Source of the DNA: Mycobacterium marseillense
GTDB lineage: Bacteria; Actinomycetota; Actinomycetes; Mycobacteriales; Mycobacteriaceae
Direction: 5' to 3'
Length of the DNA stretch: 64,000 nucleotides
Assembly (NCBI RefSeq): GCF_010731675.1
Contig: NZ_AP022584.1
Coordinates: 4,340,001-4,404,000 of the forward strand
Of this stretch, positions 20,055 through 30,645 are shown in pieces. The notes under the pieces are model-generated. The model worked only from the letters and a program-made list of their open reading frames with translations, was not told the DNA's origin and did not search any database. Each line of letters begins with the position of its first letter. Position 1 is the first letter of the stretch. A program made the translations under genes and the position numbers.

Positions 20055-20726
20055 CTACTTGGAGTCTTGGTCGCCGATCAGCAACCGCACGGCCAGATCC
20101 AGCCGCTTGCTGACGTCGGTGGCCGAGGCGCGGCGGGTGAGCCAGGCGAGCAGGTTCGACAGCCACACGTCGGAGATCACCCGGGCGATGTGGTACTGGT
20201 CCTCGGTCGGTTCGCCGTCGGCCATCGCGCGCGCGAACATCGAGTCGATGAGCTTTTCGACCTGGTCGACCTCGCTGGCCGCCGACGCGTCGGCGAAAAC
20301 GTAGGCGCGCGTCATCGCCTCGGTCAGCAGCGGATTGCGTTGCATCGCACGGTTGAGCTTGCCCACCATGAAGTTCAGCCGCTGAAACGGCGTGCCCCCG
20401 GTCATCGCCGAGCGGTCCGTCTTGGCGTCGATGCGGCCGAACTCGCGGCCCAGCGCCGACACCAGCAGGTGCACCTTCGACGGGAAATACCGGTACAGCG
20501 TCCCCACCGCCACGTCGGCGCGATCCGCCACCGCGCGCATCTGAACCGCCTCGTAGCCGCCCTTGGACGCGATGGCCATGGTGGCATCGAGGATGCGCTT
20601 GCGGCGTTCCCGCTGCGCCTCCGACCCGAGTTCGGACTCCGCCAGAACCGCCACGTTTATGACCTCGCGCGGCTGCGAGTCGGAAACGCGGCTCGAACTA
20701 GCCTTCGAGTTGGCGCTGGCTGGCAT
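20055..20726 (-). CDS. kstR: KstR, TetR-family repressor of cholesterol catabolism
   Basis: A TetR repressor nearly identical in its core to Rv3574. The HTH (RERRKRILDATMAIASKGG, then MRAVADRADVAVGTLYRYFP) is followed by the ligand domain with NPLLTEAMTRAYVFADASAA. KstR senses the CoA thioester of 3-oxo-cholestenoate-type intermediates and controls upper-pathway genes. The start is uncertain: the ATG at 20726 gives 223 residues; a GTG about 25 codons later (VAVLAESELG) would give the shorter form. It is divergent from fadE34, with a KstR box between them, consistent with autoregulation. Confidence 0.94.
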   Translation of the reverse strand: MPASANSKASSSRVSDSQPREVINVAVLAESELGSEAQRERRKRILDATMAIASKGGYEAVQMRAVADRADVAVGTLYRYFPSKVHLLVSALGREFGRIDAKTDRSAMTGGTPFQRLNFMVGKLNRAMQRNPLLTEAMTRAYVFADASAASEVDQVEKLIDSMFARAMADGEPTEDQYHIARVISDVWLSNLLAWLTRRASATDVSKRLDLAVRLLIGDQDSK

Positions 20727-20868
20727 GTGACGGTTTGCTCCTGTTCCGGGCGGTTCGTTTGCAAACGATACGCATTGTGCGTGTGAATTTCCCACCTCCA
20801 TACCGCCGGGGACAAGCGCATGTGCTGCTGCGATGGCGTTCGACTTGACGGTCGATCACTGGCACTAT

Positions 20869-20882
20869 TAGAACACGTTCTA
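20869..20882. promoter_or_regulatory. KstR box (kstR/fadE34)
   Basis: The 14-mer TAGAACACGTTCTA, with perfect TAGAAC/GTTCTA arms, matches the KstR operator of mycobacteria. It lies about 140 bases upstream of both kstR and fadE34, so it can serve both divergent promoters. Confidence 0.92.
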
Positions 20883-21013
20883 GTCTTCGGTGAGCGGGTT
20901 GCGCGCCAACTCGTGGTGGAGATGTCCCCGCTTGCGGAAAGATCGGACAATCAGGACACGGGTGCCAGCCAGCCCCTTGTCACGTCGAGTCAAGGACGCG
21001 GAGGTCCTCTCAG

Positions 21014-23152
21014 GTGGTAGCGACCGTCACCGATGAGCAGTTTGCCGCGCGCGCCCTGGTGCGCGACTGGGCCCGCAACGCGACGTCGGGACCGGGCGGC
21101 ACCACGGCGATCCGCGACGTCGAGCAGGGCACGCCCGACGCGTGGCGGCCGGTGTTCTCCCGGCTGGCCGAACTGGGGATCTTCGGCGTCGCGATTCCGG
21201 AGGAAACCGGCGGGGCGGGCGGGTCCATCGAAGACCTGTGCGCGATGGTCGAGGAAGCCGCCAAAGCGCTGATCCCCGGGCCGGTCGCGACCACCGCGCT
21301 CGCGACCCTCGTCGTCACCGATCCCGAACTGCTCGAGGCGCTGGCCGCCGGGGAGCGCTTCGCCGGGCTCGCGCTCGAAGGCGACGTGCGGTTCGACGCC
21401 GCGACGTCGACGGCGTCGGGCACGCTGTCGTACGCGCTGGGGGTCGCCGACGGCGCCGTCCTGCTGGCCCCGGCCGACGGGAAGTGGCTGCTGATCGATG
21501 CCGGCGGCGAGGGCGTGCTGCTCGAACCGCTGCAGGCCGCCGACTTCTCCCGCCCGTTGGCCCGGGTGGTGCTCAGCTCGGCCCCGGCCACTGTCGTGTC
21601 GGAAAACGGCGGGCGCGTCGAGGAACTGGCCGCGACGGTCCTGTCGGCCGAGGCGGCCGGCATCACCCGATGGGCGCTGGAGACCGCCGTCGACTACGCC
21701 AAGGTGCGCGAGCAGTTCGGCAAGCCGATCGGCAGCTTCCAGGCCATCAAGCACCTGTGCGCCGAGATGCTGTGCCGCGCCGAGCAGGCCGAGGTGGCCG
21801 CCTCGGACGCGGCGCGGGCCGCCGCCGACGGCGACGAATCCCAGTTCTCCATCGCGGCGGCGCTGGCCGCGAGCACCTGCATCACCGCGGTGAAGGCCAA
21901 CGTCAAGGACTGCATCCAGGTGCTCGGCGGCATCGGCTGCACCTGGGAGCACGACGCGCACCTGTACCTGCGCCGGGCGCATGCCATCGGCCGGTTCCTG
22001 GGCGGGCCCGAGCGCTGGCTGCGGCGCATCACCGCGCTCACCCAGGACGGCGTGCGCCGGCGCCTGAGCATCGACCTCACCGAGGTCGAGAGCAGCCGCG
22101 CCGAGATCGCCGCGGCCGTCGCCGAGATCGCCGAGCTGCCCGCCGAAAAGCGGCAGGTGGGTCTGGCCGAGGCCGGCCTGCAGGCGCCGCACTGGCCGAA
22201 GCCGTATGGACGGGCCGCGTCCCCGGCCGAGCAGCTGCTGATCGATCAGGAGCTGGCCGCGGCCGGCGTCGAACGGCCGGACCTGGTGATCGGCTGGTGG
22301 GCGGCGCCGACCATCCTCGAGCACGGCACACCGGAGCAGATCGAGCAATTCGTGCCCGGCACGTTGCGCGGCGAATTCCTGTGGTGCCAACTGTTTTCCG
22401 AGCCCGGCGCGGGCTCCGACCTGGCGTCGCTGCGCACCAAAGCGGTTCGCGGCGAGGGCGGTTGGCTGCTGACCGGGCAGAAGGTGTGGACGTCCGCGGC
22501 GCACAAGGCGCGCTGGGGCGTGTGCCTGGCGCGCACCGACCCCGATGCCCCGAAACACAAAGGCATCACCTACTTCCTGGTCGACATGAAATCGCCCGGC
22601 ATCGACATCCGGCCGCTGCGCGAGATCACCGGCGACTCGCTGTTCAACGAGGTGTTCCTGGACAACGTGTTCGTGCCCGACGAGATGGTGGTCGGTGAGG
22701 TCAACGACGGGTGGCGGCTGGCCCGCACCACGCTGGCCAACGAGCGGGTGGCGATGGCCAACGGCACCGCGCTGGGCAACCCGATGGAAGAGCTGTTAGC
22801 GCTTTTGGCGGCAAGGGATCTCGACGTCGCCGAGCAGGACCGCCTGGCGCGGCTGATCATCCTGGCGCAGACCGGCGCGCTGCTGGACCAGCGCATCGCT
22901 CAGCTCGCGGTGGGTGGTCAGGACCCCGGCGCGCAATCGAGCGTGCGCAAACTCATTGGCGTCCGCTACCGCCAGGCGCTGGCCGAATTCACGATGGATG
23001 CCGCGCCAGGTGGCGGCCTCGTCGACCGCCGGGCCGACGACGACCGGGCGGTATTCGACTTCCTCAACACCCGCTGCCTCACGATCGCCGGCGGCACCGA
23101 GCAGATCCTGTTGACCGTGGCGGCCGAACGCCTGCTCGGTCTGCCGCGCTAG
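21014..23152 (+). CDS. fadE34: FadE34 (ChsE3), two-domain acyl-CoA dehydrogenase
   Basis: A 712-residue protein with two acyl-CoA dehydrogenase units fused head to tail. The first half carries the C-terminal helical motif YAKVREQFGKPIGSFQAIKH near residues 230-250; the second half has the flavin-binding FSEPGAGSDLASLRTKAVR near residues 465-483 and the FVPDEMVVGE strand. In M. tuberculosis FadE34 dehydrogenates the five-carbon side-chain CoA ester of cholesterol and bile acids, giving a fused equivalent of the usual alpha2beta2 enzymes. GTG start at 21014. Convergent with, and overlapping by four bases, the TetR gene behind it. Confidence 0.94.
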   Translation: MVATVTDEQFAARALVRDWARNATSGPGGTTAIRDVEQGTPDAWRPVFSRLAELGIFGVAIPEETGGAGGSIEDLCAMVEEAAKALIPGPVATTALATLVVTDPELLEALAAGERFAGLALEGDVRFDAATSTASGTLSYALGVADGAVLLAPADGKWLLIDAGGEGVLLEPLQAADFSRPLARVVLSSAPATVVSENGGRVEELAATVLSAEAAGITRWALETAVDYAKVREQFGKPIGSFQAIKHLCAEMLCRAEQAEVAASDAARAAADGDESQFSIAAALAASTCITAVKANVKDCIQVLGGIGCTWEHDAHLYLRRAHAIGRFLGGPERWLRRITALTQDGVRRRLSIDLTEVESSRAEIAAAVAEIAELPAEKRQVGLAEAGLQAPHWPKPYGRAASPAEQLLIDQELAAAGVERPDLVIGWWAAPTILEHGTPEQIEQFVPGTLRGEFLWCQLFSEPGAGSDLASLRTKAVRGEGGWLLTGQKVWTSAAHKARWGVCLARTDPDAPKHKGITYFLVDMKSPGIDIRPLREITGDSLFNEVFLDNVFVPDEMVVGEVNDGWRLARTTLANERVAMANGTALGNPMEELLALLAARDLDVAEQDRLARLIILAQTGALLDQRIAQLAVGGQDPGAQSSVRKLIGVRYRQALAEFTMDAAPGGGLVDRRADDDRAVFDFLNTRCLTIAGGTEQILLTVAAERLLGLPR

Positions 23153-23721
23153 CCGAGATCGGCTGCGGCGGCGTGTAATTCGTGCAGCGCGTCGCACGCC
23201 ATGGCGCCCAGGTCTCGGTCGTCGTCCGGTTCGCCCCAGCGCGCGTAGGCCGTCTTGAACGCCAGCGCACCGAGTTCGGCGGCCAACACCGCCGTCGGTT
23301 CGGGTATGCCGCGAGCCTGGAGCGCCTCGGCCACCGCGCGCGCCAGCCCGATCTGTTTGAGCGCGTTGCGCTCTTGAAGTTCGGTGCTGGCGGCGATCGC
23401 GGCCTTGAGCCTGGGCGCGAGGTCCCGGTTGAACGACGTGAACGCCGCCGCGGCCGACTTCAGGCCGGCGCACACGGCGGCCAGCGGTGTCGCGTCGGCG
23501 GGCGCGCCGGCGATGCCCTCGCGCAGTAGTTGCGCGATCGCGTCCTGGCCGGCCGCCAGCACGTCCCGCTTGTCCGGGAAGTGCCGAAAGAACGTGCTTT
23601 TCGTCAGGCCGGCGCGCTCGGCGATTTGCGTGACCGTCGTCTCGTCGTAACCCCGTTCGTTGAACAGGTCGAGTGCGGCCGCGACCAGGCGTTCGCGCGC
23701 ATCGGGTTCCCACCGGGCCAT
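23149..23721 (-). CDS. TetR-family regulator
   Basis: A 190-residue TetR regulator with HTH residues in TVTQIAERAGLTKSTFFRHF and a ligand domain of ordinary length. The ATG at 23721 (MARWEPDARERL) is chosen because the 46-codon upstream extension runs through the two operator palindromes and the start of the divergent gene. It most likely represses itself and the divergent epimerase-like gene. The ligand is unknown. It lies inside the steroid cluster but is not a member of the KstR family. Confidence 0.87.
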   Translation of the reverse strand: MARWEPDARERLVAAALDLFNERGYDETTVTQIAERAGLTKSTFFRHFPDKRDVLAAGQDAIAQLLREGIAGAPADATPLAAVCAGLKSAAAAFTSFNRDLAPRLKAAIAASTELQERNALKQIGLARAVAEALQARGIPEPTAVLAAELGALAFKTAYARWGEPDDDRDLGAMACDALHELHAAAADLG

Positions 23722-23733
23722 GGCACCACCATA

Positions 23734-23757
23734 GTGATGCGACCATTGTCCCGTCAC
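23734..23757. promoter_or_regulatory. operator candidate 1 for the local TetR regulator
   Basis: A 24-base imperfect palindrome with arms GTGATGCGACC and TGTCCCGTCAC around AT; 8 of 11 arm positions pair. It lies 12 bases upstream of the TetR start and has the same arm pattern as the site at 23767. Confidence 0.6.
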
Positions 23758-23766
23758 GGGTGTAGG

Positions 23767-23790
23767 GTGATGGGACAAATGTCTCATCAC
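23767..23790. promoter_or_regulatory. operator candidate 2 for the local TetR regulator
   Basis: A 24-base palindrome with arms GTGATGGGACA and TGTCTCATCAC around AA; 10 of 11 arm positions pair. Its centre is 33 bases from that of site 1 and it lies just upstream of the gene at 23807, a layout typical of a TetR regulator controlling a divergent pair. Confidence 0.75.
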
Positions 23791-23806
23791 ACGGAAGGAG
23801 CTGCTC

Positions 23807-24700
23807 GTGCGCGTATTCGTCACCGGCGCCAGCGGAGGGATCGGCTCGGCCGTCGTCACGGAACTGCTCGCCGCCGGCCATCAGGTCGTGGGCCTGGCCC
23901 GCTCGGAGGCCGCGGCGGCGACCATCGGCGGACTCGGCGGCGAGCCGCTGCGCGGCGACGTCACCGACCTTGACGTGTTGCGTCAGGCTGCCGTCGACGC
24001 CGACGGCGTCGCCTACCTGGCGTTCTCGCACGATTTCGGCGGTACCGGTGACGTGATCGCAGACGCGATCGGGGACGAGGCCCGGGCGGTCGCAGCCCTC
24101 GGGGCCGCGCTCGTCGATACCGGTAAGCCACTGGTGCTCGCGAGCGGCACCCCCGCGGTGGCCGGTCGCTCCAGCACCGAGGACGACCCGTTCAACGCCG
24201 AGGGGCCGATGGCCGGTCGTGGCCGCACCGGACAAGCCGTGATCGACCTGGCCGAGCGCGGCGTCCGATCGGCCGTGGTGCGGCTGCCGCGGTCGGTCCA
24301 TGACGCCGGCGGGCGCTACGGCTTCGCCGGCATGCTGATTCAGCTCGCGCGCCGGCGCGGGGTGTCGGCCTTCGTGGGCGACGGCGCGCAACGCTGGCCC
24401 GCGGTGCACCGGGACGACGCGGCGTCGTTGTTCCGGCTGGCCCTCGAGCAGGCCCCGCCCGGCTCGATACTGCACGCCGTAGGTGACGAAGGCGACCCGA
24501 TGCGGGCTATCGCCGAGGTGGTCGGCCGTCGGCTCGGGGTGCCCGTCGACTCCGCACCGGCCGAGGGCTTCGGCCCGCTCGGCGCCCTGTTCGCCGTCGA
24601 CCAGCCCTCGTCGAGCGCGCTGACCCGCCAACGATTCGGCTGGAAACCCACGGGCCCAAGCCTTCTCGACGACCTGGAAACCGGCGCCTATCCGGACTGA
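23807..24700 (+). CDS. NAD(P)-dependent epimerase/dehydratase-like oxidoreductase
   Basis: A 297-residue extended short-chain dehydrogenase/epimerase. It starts at once with the Rossmann motif FVTGASGGIGSAVV and has GDVTDLD at the second nucleotide-contact strand. The usual YxxxK dyad is not obvious: the corresponding region is AEGPMAGRGRTGQAVIDL, so the protein may be of the atypical, NmrA-like or reductase type. GTG start at 23807 with GGAAGGAG upstream. It is divergent from the TetR gene and probably its target. The substrate is unknown. Confidence 0.8.
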   Translation: MRVFVTGASGGIGSAVVTELLAAGHQVVGLARSEAAAATIGGLGGEPLRGDVTDLDVLRQAAVDADGVAYLAFSHDFGGTGDVIADAIGDEARAVAALGAALVDTGKPLVLASGTPAVAGRSSTEDDPFNAEGPMAGRGRTGQAVIDLAERGVRSAVVRLPRSVHDAGGRYGFAGMLIQLARRRGVSAFVGDGAQRWPAVHRDDAASLFRLALEQAPPGSILHAVGDEGDPMRAIAEVVGRRLGVPVDSAPAEGFGPLGALFAVDQPSSSALTRQRFGWKPTGPSLLDDLETGAYPD

Positions 24701-24713
24701 GAACCAGGGGAAC

Positions 24714-25256
24714 TCAAGAGAACGTGGTCTGCGCGCAGGTGCTGGGGGAGGTGATGTTGACCCCGGAGTAGACGACCTGGATGTGGGTGCAGGCGATGAC
24801 GTTGTTGTCGGTCTTGGGTTGTCCCGTCTGCCAATCGGTGGAGTCGATGCGCCCGTTCGTCTGGTACTTCTCCGGGGGGCCTTCACCCATGTAGATCGTG
24901 GTGATCTCGTCGGAACCCATCGACTTGTGCACCCGCTCGTACTGGCCGTCGGCGTGCGCGTCGAGGTAGGCCAGCCGGTTCGAGGAGCGGATCTCGGTGG
25001 TCTGCCGCGCCCACAGACCGGGCGGGAAGCCGGTTACCCCGTCGGGCGTGAGCATGTCCGCGCCGGCGGTGAAGTCGCAGTGGCCGTCGGCTTTGAAGCA
25101 GTTGAGGATCACCCGTGTCTCGAGCTGGTTGGGTCCGTCCAGCGGGAACAGCGTGGTGGCGGTGTTGCTCGCCGCCGCGCACACCCCGGTGGGCAGCAAC
25201 ATCGGCAGCGCCGCGGCGACCGCGAATCCCGATACCAGCCGCATCATCGCCGCCAT
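24714..25256 (-). CDS. secreted protein of unknown function (Rv3572-like)
   Basis: A 180-residue protein with a Sec signal peptide (hydrophobic run to about residue 27, cleavage near VCAAAS) and four mature-part cysteines (LNCFKADGHC, IACTHIQ, STCAQTT) that could form two disulfides. It matches the position and type of M. tuberculosis Rv3572, next to kshB. No catalytic motif is visible and I do not recognise a function. Confidence 0.78.
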   Translation of the reverse strand: MAAMMRLVSGFAVAAALPMLLPTGVCAAASNTATTLFPLDGPNQLETRVILNCFKADGHCDFTAGADMLTPDGVTGFPPGLWARQTTEIRSSNRLAYLDAHADGQYERVHKSMGSDEITTIYMGEGPPEKYQTNGRIDSTDWQTGQPKTDNNVIACTHIQVVYSGVNITSPSTCAQTTFS

Positions 25257-25299
25257 CCCTCCCGGTGTGCTGACTTTCAGGGTGAACCTAACCCCGCGA

Positions 25300-26394
25300 C
25301 TACTCGTCGTAGGTCACTTCTACCGAATCAGATTCGGGGTGGGATTGACAGGCCAGGATGAGGCCCTCGTCGAGGTCCTGCTGCTCGAGGACGTCGTTGA
25401 CCTCCATGTTGACCTTGCCGCTGCGCAGGGTGCAGGCGCACGCGCCGCAGTGACCCTCGCGGCAGGAGAACGGTGCGTCGAGGCCCTTGGCCAGCAGCAC
25501 GTCGAGCAACTTGGCGTTGCGTGGCCACGACACGGTGTGGGTCTCGCCGTCGAGCTCCACCACCGCGGTGGCGGGGGGCTGGTCGCCTTCGGGAGTGTCC
25601 TCGATCTTCACCGCCGCGAACGGATCCGATTCCAGCGACTTGAACACTTCGATATGTATCTGCGGCGCAGGGACTTTCAGCGACTCCAGCGCCTCATTGG
25701 CGGAATCCATGAACGCGCCCGGCCCGCAGATGTAGACGGGCCGGTCCGTGTAGGGGGCCGCCAGCTTGGCCAGCGCGGCGACGCTGGGCAGGCCTTGTAG
25801 CGATTCCAGCCAGTGCACGACGGTGAGCCGGTCGGGGTATTTGGCGGACAGGTCGCGCAGCGCCTCGGCGAAGATCACCGAATCTTCGTCGCGGTTGGCG
25901 TAGACCAGCGTCACCTGCCCGCCGCCGTCGGCCAGCGCCGACTTGCAGATCGACATGATCGGGGTGATCCCGCTGCCCGCGGCCATCAGCAGGAAGTCGT
26001 CGCCCAGCGTCTTGGGCACGAAGTTGCCCGACGGGGCCAGCACGTGGATGCGCATGCCCGCGCGCGCGTTGTCGCACAGCCAGTTGGAGGCGTATCCGTC
26101 GGCGGTTCGTTTGACCGTGACGGCCAGGGCGTCGTCGGTGAACGGCGAGCTGCACAACGAATAGCAACGCGCCACCGACCCGGTGCGCTCGCTGGGAACG
26201 CGCAGCGTCAGGAACTGGCCCGGTGAGTAGCGCAGCCGCTCGGGTGGGATGTCGGGGTCGCCTTCGTCGTCGGGCACCGCGAACACCAGCGACCGCGCGT
26301 CGTCGGTCTCGGCGATGACCTCGGCGATCTGCAGTTCCAGGACGTGGTCACCGAGTGGCTCGTCGAGCGCTTGGTCCAGATCAGCCTCGGTCAA
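25300..26394 (-). CDS. kshB: KshB, reductase of 3-ketosteroid 9alpha-hydroxylase
   Basis: This passes electrons from NADH to the oxygenase KshA, which hydroxylates C9 to open ring B. Domains in order: FAD-binding barrel with RCYSLCSSP, NAD-binding domain with GSGITP, and a C-terminal plant-type [2Fe-2S] ferredoxin with CREGHCGAC and LACQS. The TTG at 26394 (TEADLDQALDEPLGDH) gives 364 residues; upstream starts would place the KstR box at 26421 within the coding sequence. kshA is not in the window. It is divergent from hsaA and shares its KstR-controlled region. Confidence 0.94.
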   Translation of the reverse strand: MTEADLDQALDEPLGDHVLELQIAEVIAETDDARSLVFAVPDDEGDPDIPPERLRYSPGQFLTLRVPSERTGSVARCYSLCSSPFTDDALAVTVKRTADGYASNWLCDNARAGMRIHVLAPSGNFVPKTLGDDFLLMAAGSGITPIMSICKSALADGGGQVTLVYANRDEDSVIFAEALRDLSAKYPDRLTVVHWLESLQGLPSVAALAKLAAPYTDRPVYICGPGAFMDSANEALESLKVPAPQIHIEVFKSLESDPFAAVKIEDTPEGDQPPATAVVELDGETHTVSWPRNAKLLDVLLAKGLDAPFSCREGHCGACACTLRSGKVNMEVNDVLEQQDLDEGLILACQSHPESDSVEVTYDE

Positions 26395-26420
26395 GGCCCG
26401 TGCCTTCCTGTTGTCGCAAC

Positions 26421-26434
26421 TAGAACATGTTACA
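26421..26434. promoter_or_regulatory. KstR box (kshB side)
   Basis: TAGAACATGTTACA, a KstR-type site with one perfect half (TAGAAC) and the other half degenerate. It is 27 bases upstream of the kshB TTG start. Confidence 0.8.
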
Positions 26435-26488
26435 GAAAAGTGGATTCGTATCGCTACCAGCCGCAGGAATACCCTGCTCGACACAAAT

Positions 26489-26502
26489 CGGAACGTGTTC
26501 TA
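26489..26502. promoter_or_regulatory. KstR box (hsaA side)
   Basis: CGGAACGTGTTCTA, with GAAC/GTTC core arms and a full right half. It is about 50 bases upstream of the hsaA GTG and probably controls hsaA-hsaD-hsaC-hsaB. Confidence 0.82.
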
Positions 26503-26552
26503 GTCTCTGGTGTAAGTCCGCTGTGTAAGTCTGGCCCAGGAGGCAAACTTAA

Positions 26553-27737
26553 GTGACGTCCATTCAACAGCGTGATGCGCAGTCGGTTCTGGCTGGCATC
26601 GATGATCTGCTTCCGCAGATCCGGGAACGCGCTCAGGCGACGGAGGATCTGCGGCGGCTGCCCGACGAGACCGTTCAGGATCTCCAAGACGTGGGCTTCT
26701 TCACCCTGTTGCAGCCCGAGCAGTGGGGCGGCCTGCAGTGCGATCCGACGCTGTTCTACGAGGCGGTCCGGCGGCTGGCCAGCGCCTGCGGCTCCACCGG
26801 CTGGGTGAGCTCGATCATCGGCGTGCACAACTGGCACCTGGCGCTGTTCGACCAGCAGGCCCAGGAGGAGGTCTGGGGCGACGACCCCAAGACCCGGGTG
26901 TCCTCGTCGTACGCACCGATGGGCGCCGGCGTGGTGACCGACGGCGGCTACCTGGTCAACGGCGCGTGGAACTGGTCCTCGGGCTGTGACCACGCGACGT
27001 GGGCGTTCCTGGGTGGCCCGGTGATCAAGGACGGCCGCCCGGTCGACTTCGGTAGCTTCCTGATCCCGCGCAGCGAGTACCGCATCGACGACGTGTGGCA
27101 CGTCGTCGGCCTGCGCGGCACCGGCAGCAACACCGTCGTCGTCAAGGACGTCTTCGTGCCGCGGCACCGGTTCTTGTCCTACAAGGCGATGAACGACGGC
27201 ACCGCCGGCGGGTATGAGACCAACACCGCTGCGGTCTACAAGATGCCTTGGGGCACAATGCATCCCACCACCATTTCGGCGCCGATCGTCGGCATGGCCT
27301 ACGGCGCCTACGACGCGCACGTCGAGCACCAGGGCAAGCGGGTGCGTGCGGCGTTCGCGGGCGAGAAGGCCAAGGACGACCCGTTCGCCAAGGTCCGCAT
27401 CGCCGAGGCGGCCAGCGACATCGACGCGGCGTGGCGCCAGCTGAGCGGCAACGTCGCCGACGAGTACGCGCTCCTGTCGGCCGGCAAGGAGATCCCGTTC
27501 AACCTGCGCGCCCGCGCCCGCCGCGACCAGGTGCGCGCCACCGGCAGGGCGATCGCTTCCATCGACCGGTTGTTCGAGGCCTCCGGGGCCACCGCCCTGG
27601 CCAATGACCAACCGGTGCAACGGTTCTGGCGCGACGCGCACGCGGGCCGGGTGCACGCGGCCAACGACCCCGAGCGGGCCTACCAGATCTTCGGGAACAA
27701 CGAGTTCGGGTTGCCGCCCGGCGACACGATGGTCTAG
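26553..27737 (+). CDS. hsaA: HsaA, 3-HSA hydroxylase oxygenase component
   Basis: A flavin-dependent monooxygenase of 394 residues with an acyl-CoA dehydrogenase fold, close to Rv3570c along its length. With reduced flavin from HsaB it hydroxylates the phenol 3-HSA at C4 to the catechol 3,4-DHSA. Recognisable stretches are STGWVSSIIGVHNWHLALF and RGTGSNTVVVKDVFVP. GTG start with AGGAGG nine bases upstream. First gene of a compact operon with hsaD, hsaC and hsaB. Confidence 0.96.
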   Translation: MTSIQQRDAQSVLAGIDDLLPQIRERAQATEDLRRLPDETVQDLQDVGFFTLLQPEQWGGLQCDPTLFYEAVRRLASACGSTGWVSSIIGVHNWHLALFDQQAQEEVWGDDPKTRVSSSYAPMGAGVVTDGGYLVNGAWNWSSGCDHATWAFLGGPVIKDGRPVDFGSFLIPRSEYRIDDVWHVVGLRGTGSNTVVVKDVFVPRHRFLSYKAMNDGTAGGYETNTAAVYKMPWGTMHPTTISAPIVGMAYGAYDAHVEHQGKRVRAAFAGEKAKDDPFAKVRIAEAASDIDAAWRQLSGNVADEYALLSAGKEIPFNLRARARRDQVRATGRAIASIDRLFEASGATALANDQPVQRFWRDAHAGRVHAANDPERAYQIFGNNEFGLPPGDTMV

Positions 27738-29515
<1,778 letters not shown>

Positions 29516-29517
29516 CC

Positions 29518-30081
29518 ATGTCAGCGCCCATCGATCCGCGGACCTTCCGGCAGGTGCTGGGCCAGTTCTGCACCGGCATCACGATCATCACCACCGTGCA
29601 CGACGACGTGCCCGTCGGCTTCGCCTGCCAGTCCTTCGCGGCGCTGTCGCTGGACCCGCCGCTGGTGCTGTTCTGCCCCACCAAGGTGTCGCGGTCCTGG
29701 AAGGCCATCGAGGCCTCCGGCCGGTTCTGCGTCAACATGCTGACCGAGAGCCAGAAGCACGTCTCGGCCCGCTTCGGCTCCAAGGAGCCCGACAAGTTCT
29801 CCGGCATCGACTGGCACCCTTCCGATCTCGGTTCCCCGATCATCGACGGGTCGCTGGCCTACATCGACTGCACGGTCTCCTCCGCGCACGACGGTGGAGA
29901 CCACTTCGTGGTGTTCGGTGCGGTGCAATCGCTTTCGGAGGCCCCCAAGATCAAGCCGCGCCCGCTGCTGTTCTATCGCGGCGAATACACCGGCATCGAA
30001 CCGGACAAGACCACGCCGGCGCAGTGGCGCGACGACCTGGAAGCGTTCCTCACCACCACCACCCAGGACACCTGGCTGTAG
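29518..30081 (+). CDS. hsaB: HsaB, flavin reductase of 3-HSA hydroxylase
   Basis: A 187-residue NADH:FMN reductase of the HpaC-like family (FCTGITIITTVHDDVPVGFA and SFAALSLDPPLVLFCP) that supplies reduced flavin to HsaA. The ATG at 29518 follows the hsaC stop by two bases. Last gene of the operon, followed by a convergent gene. Confidence 0.95.
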   Translation: MSAPIDPRTFRQVLGQFCTGITIITTVHDDVPVGFACQSFAALSLDPPLVLFCPTKVSRSWKAIEASGRFCVNMLTESQKHVSARFGSKEPDKFSGIDWHPSDLGSPIIDGSLAYIDCTVSSAHDGGDHFVVFGAVQSLSEAPKIKPRPLLFYRGEYTGIEPDKTTPAQWRDDLEAFLTTTTQDTWL

Positions 30082-30088
30082 CGGCGTC

Positions 30089-30550
30089 CTATCGGCGGTG
30101 ACGCTCGGCCGTCATGTCCATGGTGGGGGAGTTGTCCGGTACCGGCTGGTCCTGGCTCCACGCGGAGTCGCGGTCGGCCGGGGCGTTGTCCCCGGTCTCG
30201 GTCCTCGCCTTCGGGTCGAGGCGCTCGGCGCGCTTCCACTGTTCGTCCAACTGTTCGCGTGAGGACGCCGCCTCGGTTTGATGGGTTGACGCCCGATCCT
30301 GCAACCGGGCGGCTTCTGCCGCCTTGGCCTCGGCTTCGGCCTGTGCGGCACGGGCTTTCGCGGCCGTCTCAGCGGCTAGCGCCTCGCGGCGCTCGACCTT
30401 GGCGGTCTCCAACGTGGCTTGTTCGCGAATGCCCTCGGCTTCCCTTTCGCGGCGGCGCATGCGCGCTCTGCGGGCGGCGACGGCGAGGGCGACGATCACG
30501 AGGACCGCCGCAACTGCGGCGATGACGATCCAGACGGTGTTGCTGTTCAT
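30089..30550 (-). CDS. small membrane-anchored coiled-coil protein
   Basis: A 153-residue protein: one N-terminal transmembrane helix at about residues 7-26, a basic patch (RRARMRRREREAEG), an alanine/glutamate-rich helix from about residue 40 to 100 likely to form a coiled coil, and a disordered acidic tail. It has the position of M. tuberculosis Rv3566A but is longer. No function is recognisable. It is convergent with hsaB, with a seven-base gap. Confidence 0.7.
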   Translation of the reverse strand: MNSNTVWIVIAAVAAVLVIVALAVAARRARMRRREREAEGIREQATLETAKVERREALAAETAAKARAAQAEAEAKAAEAARLQDRASTHQTEAASSREQLDEQWKRAERLDPKARTETGDNAPADRDSAWSQDQPVPDNSPTMDMTAERHRR

Positions 30551-30645
30551 GATGGGCTCCGGTTCGAAGGTGTGGCGGTGCTGCAGCCCGTCCCCACCGG
30601 GATCCCCATATCCGGCAGAAATGAAACGACCCGAACAGCGCGGTC

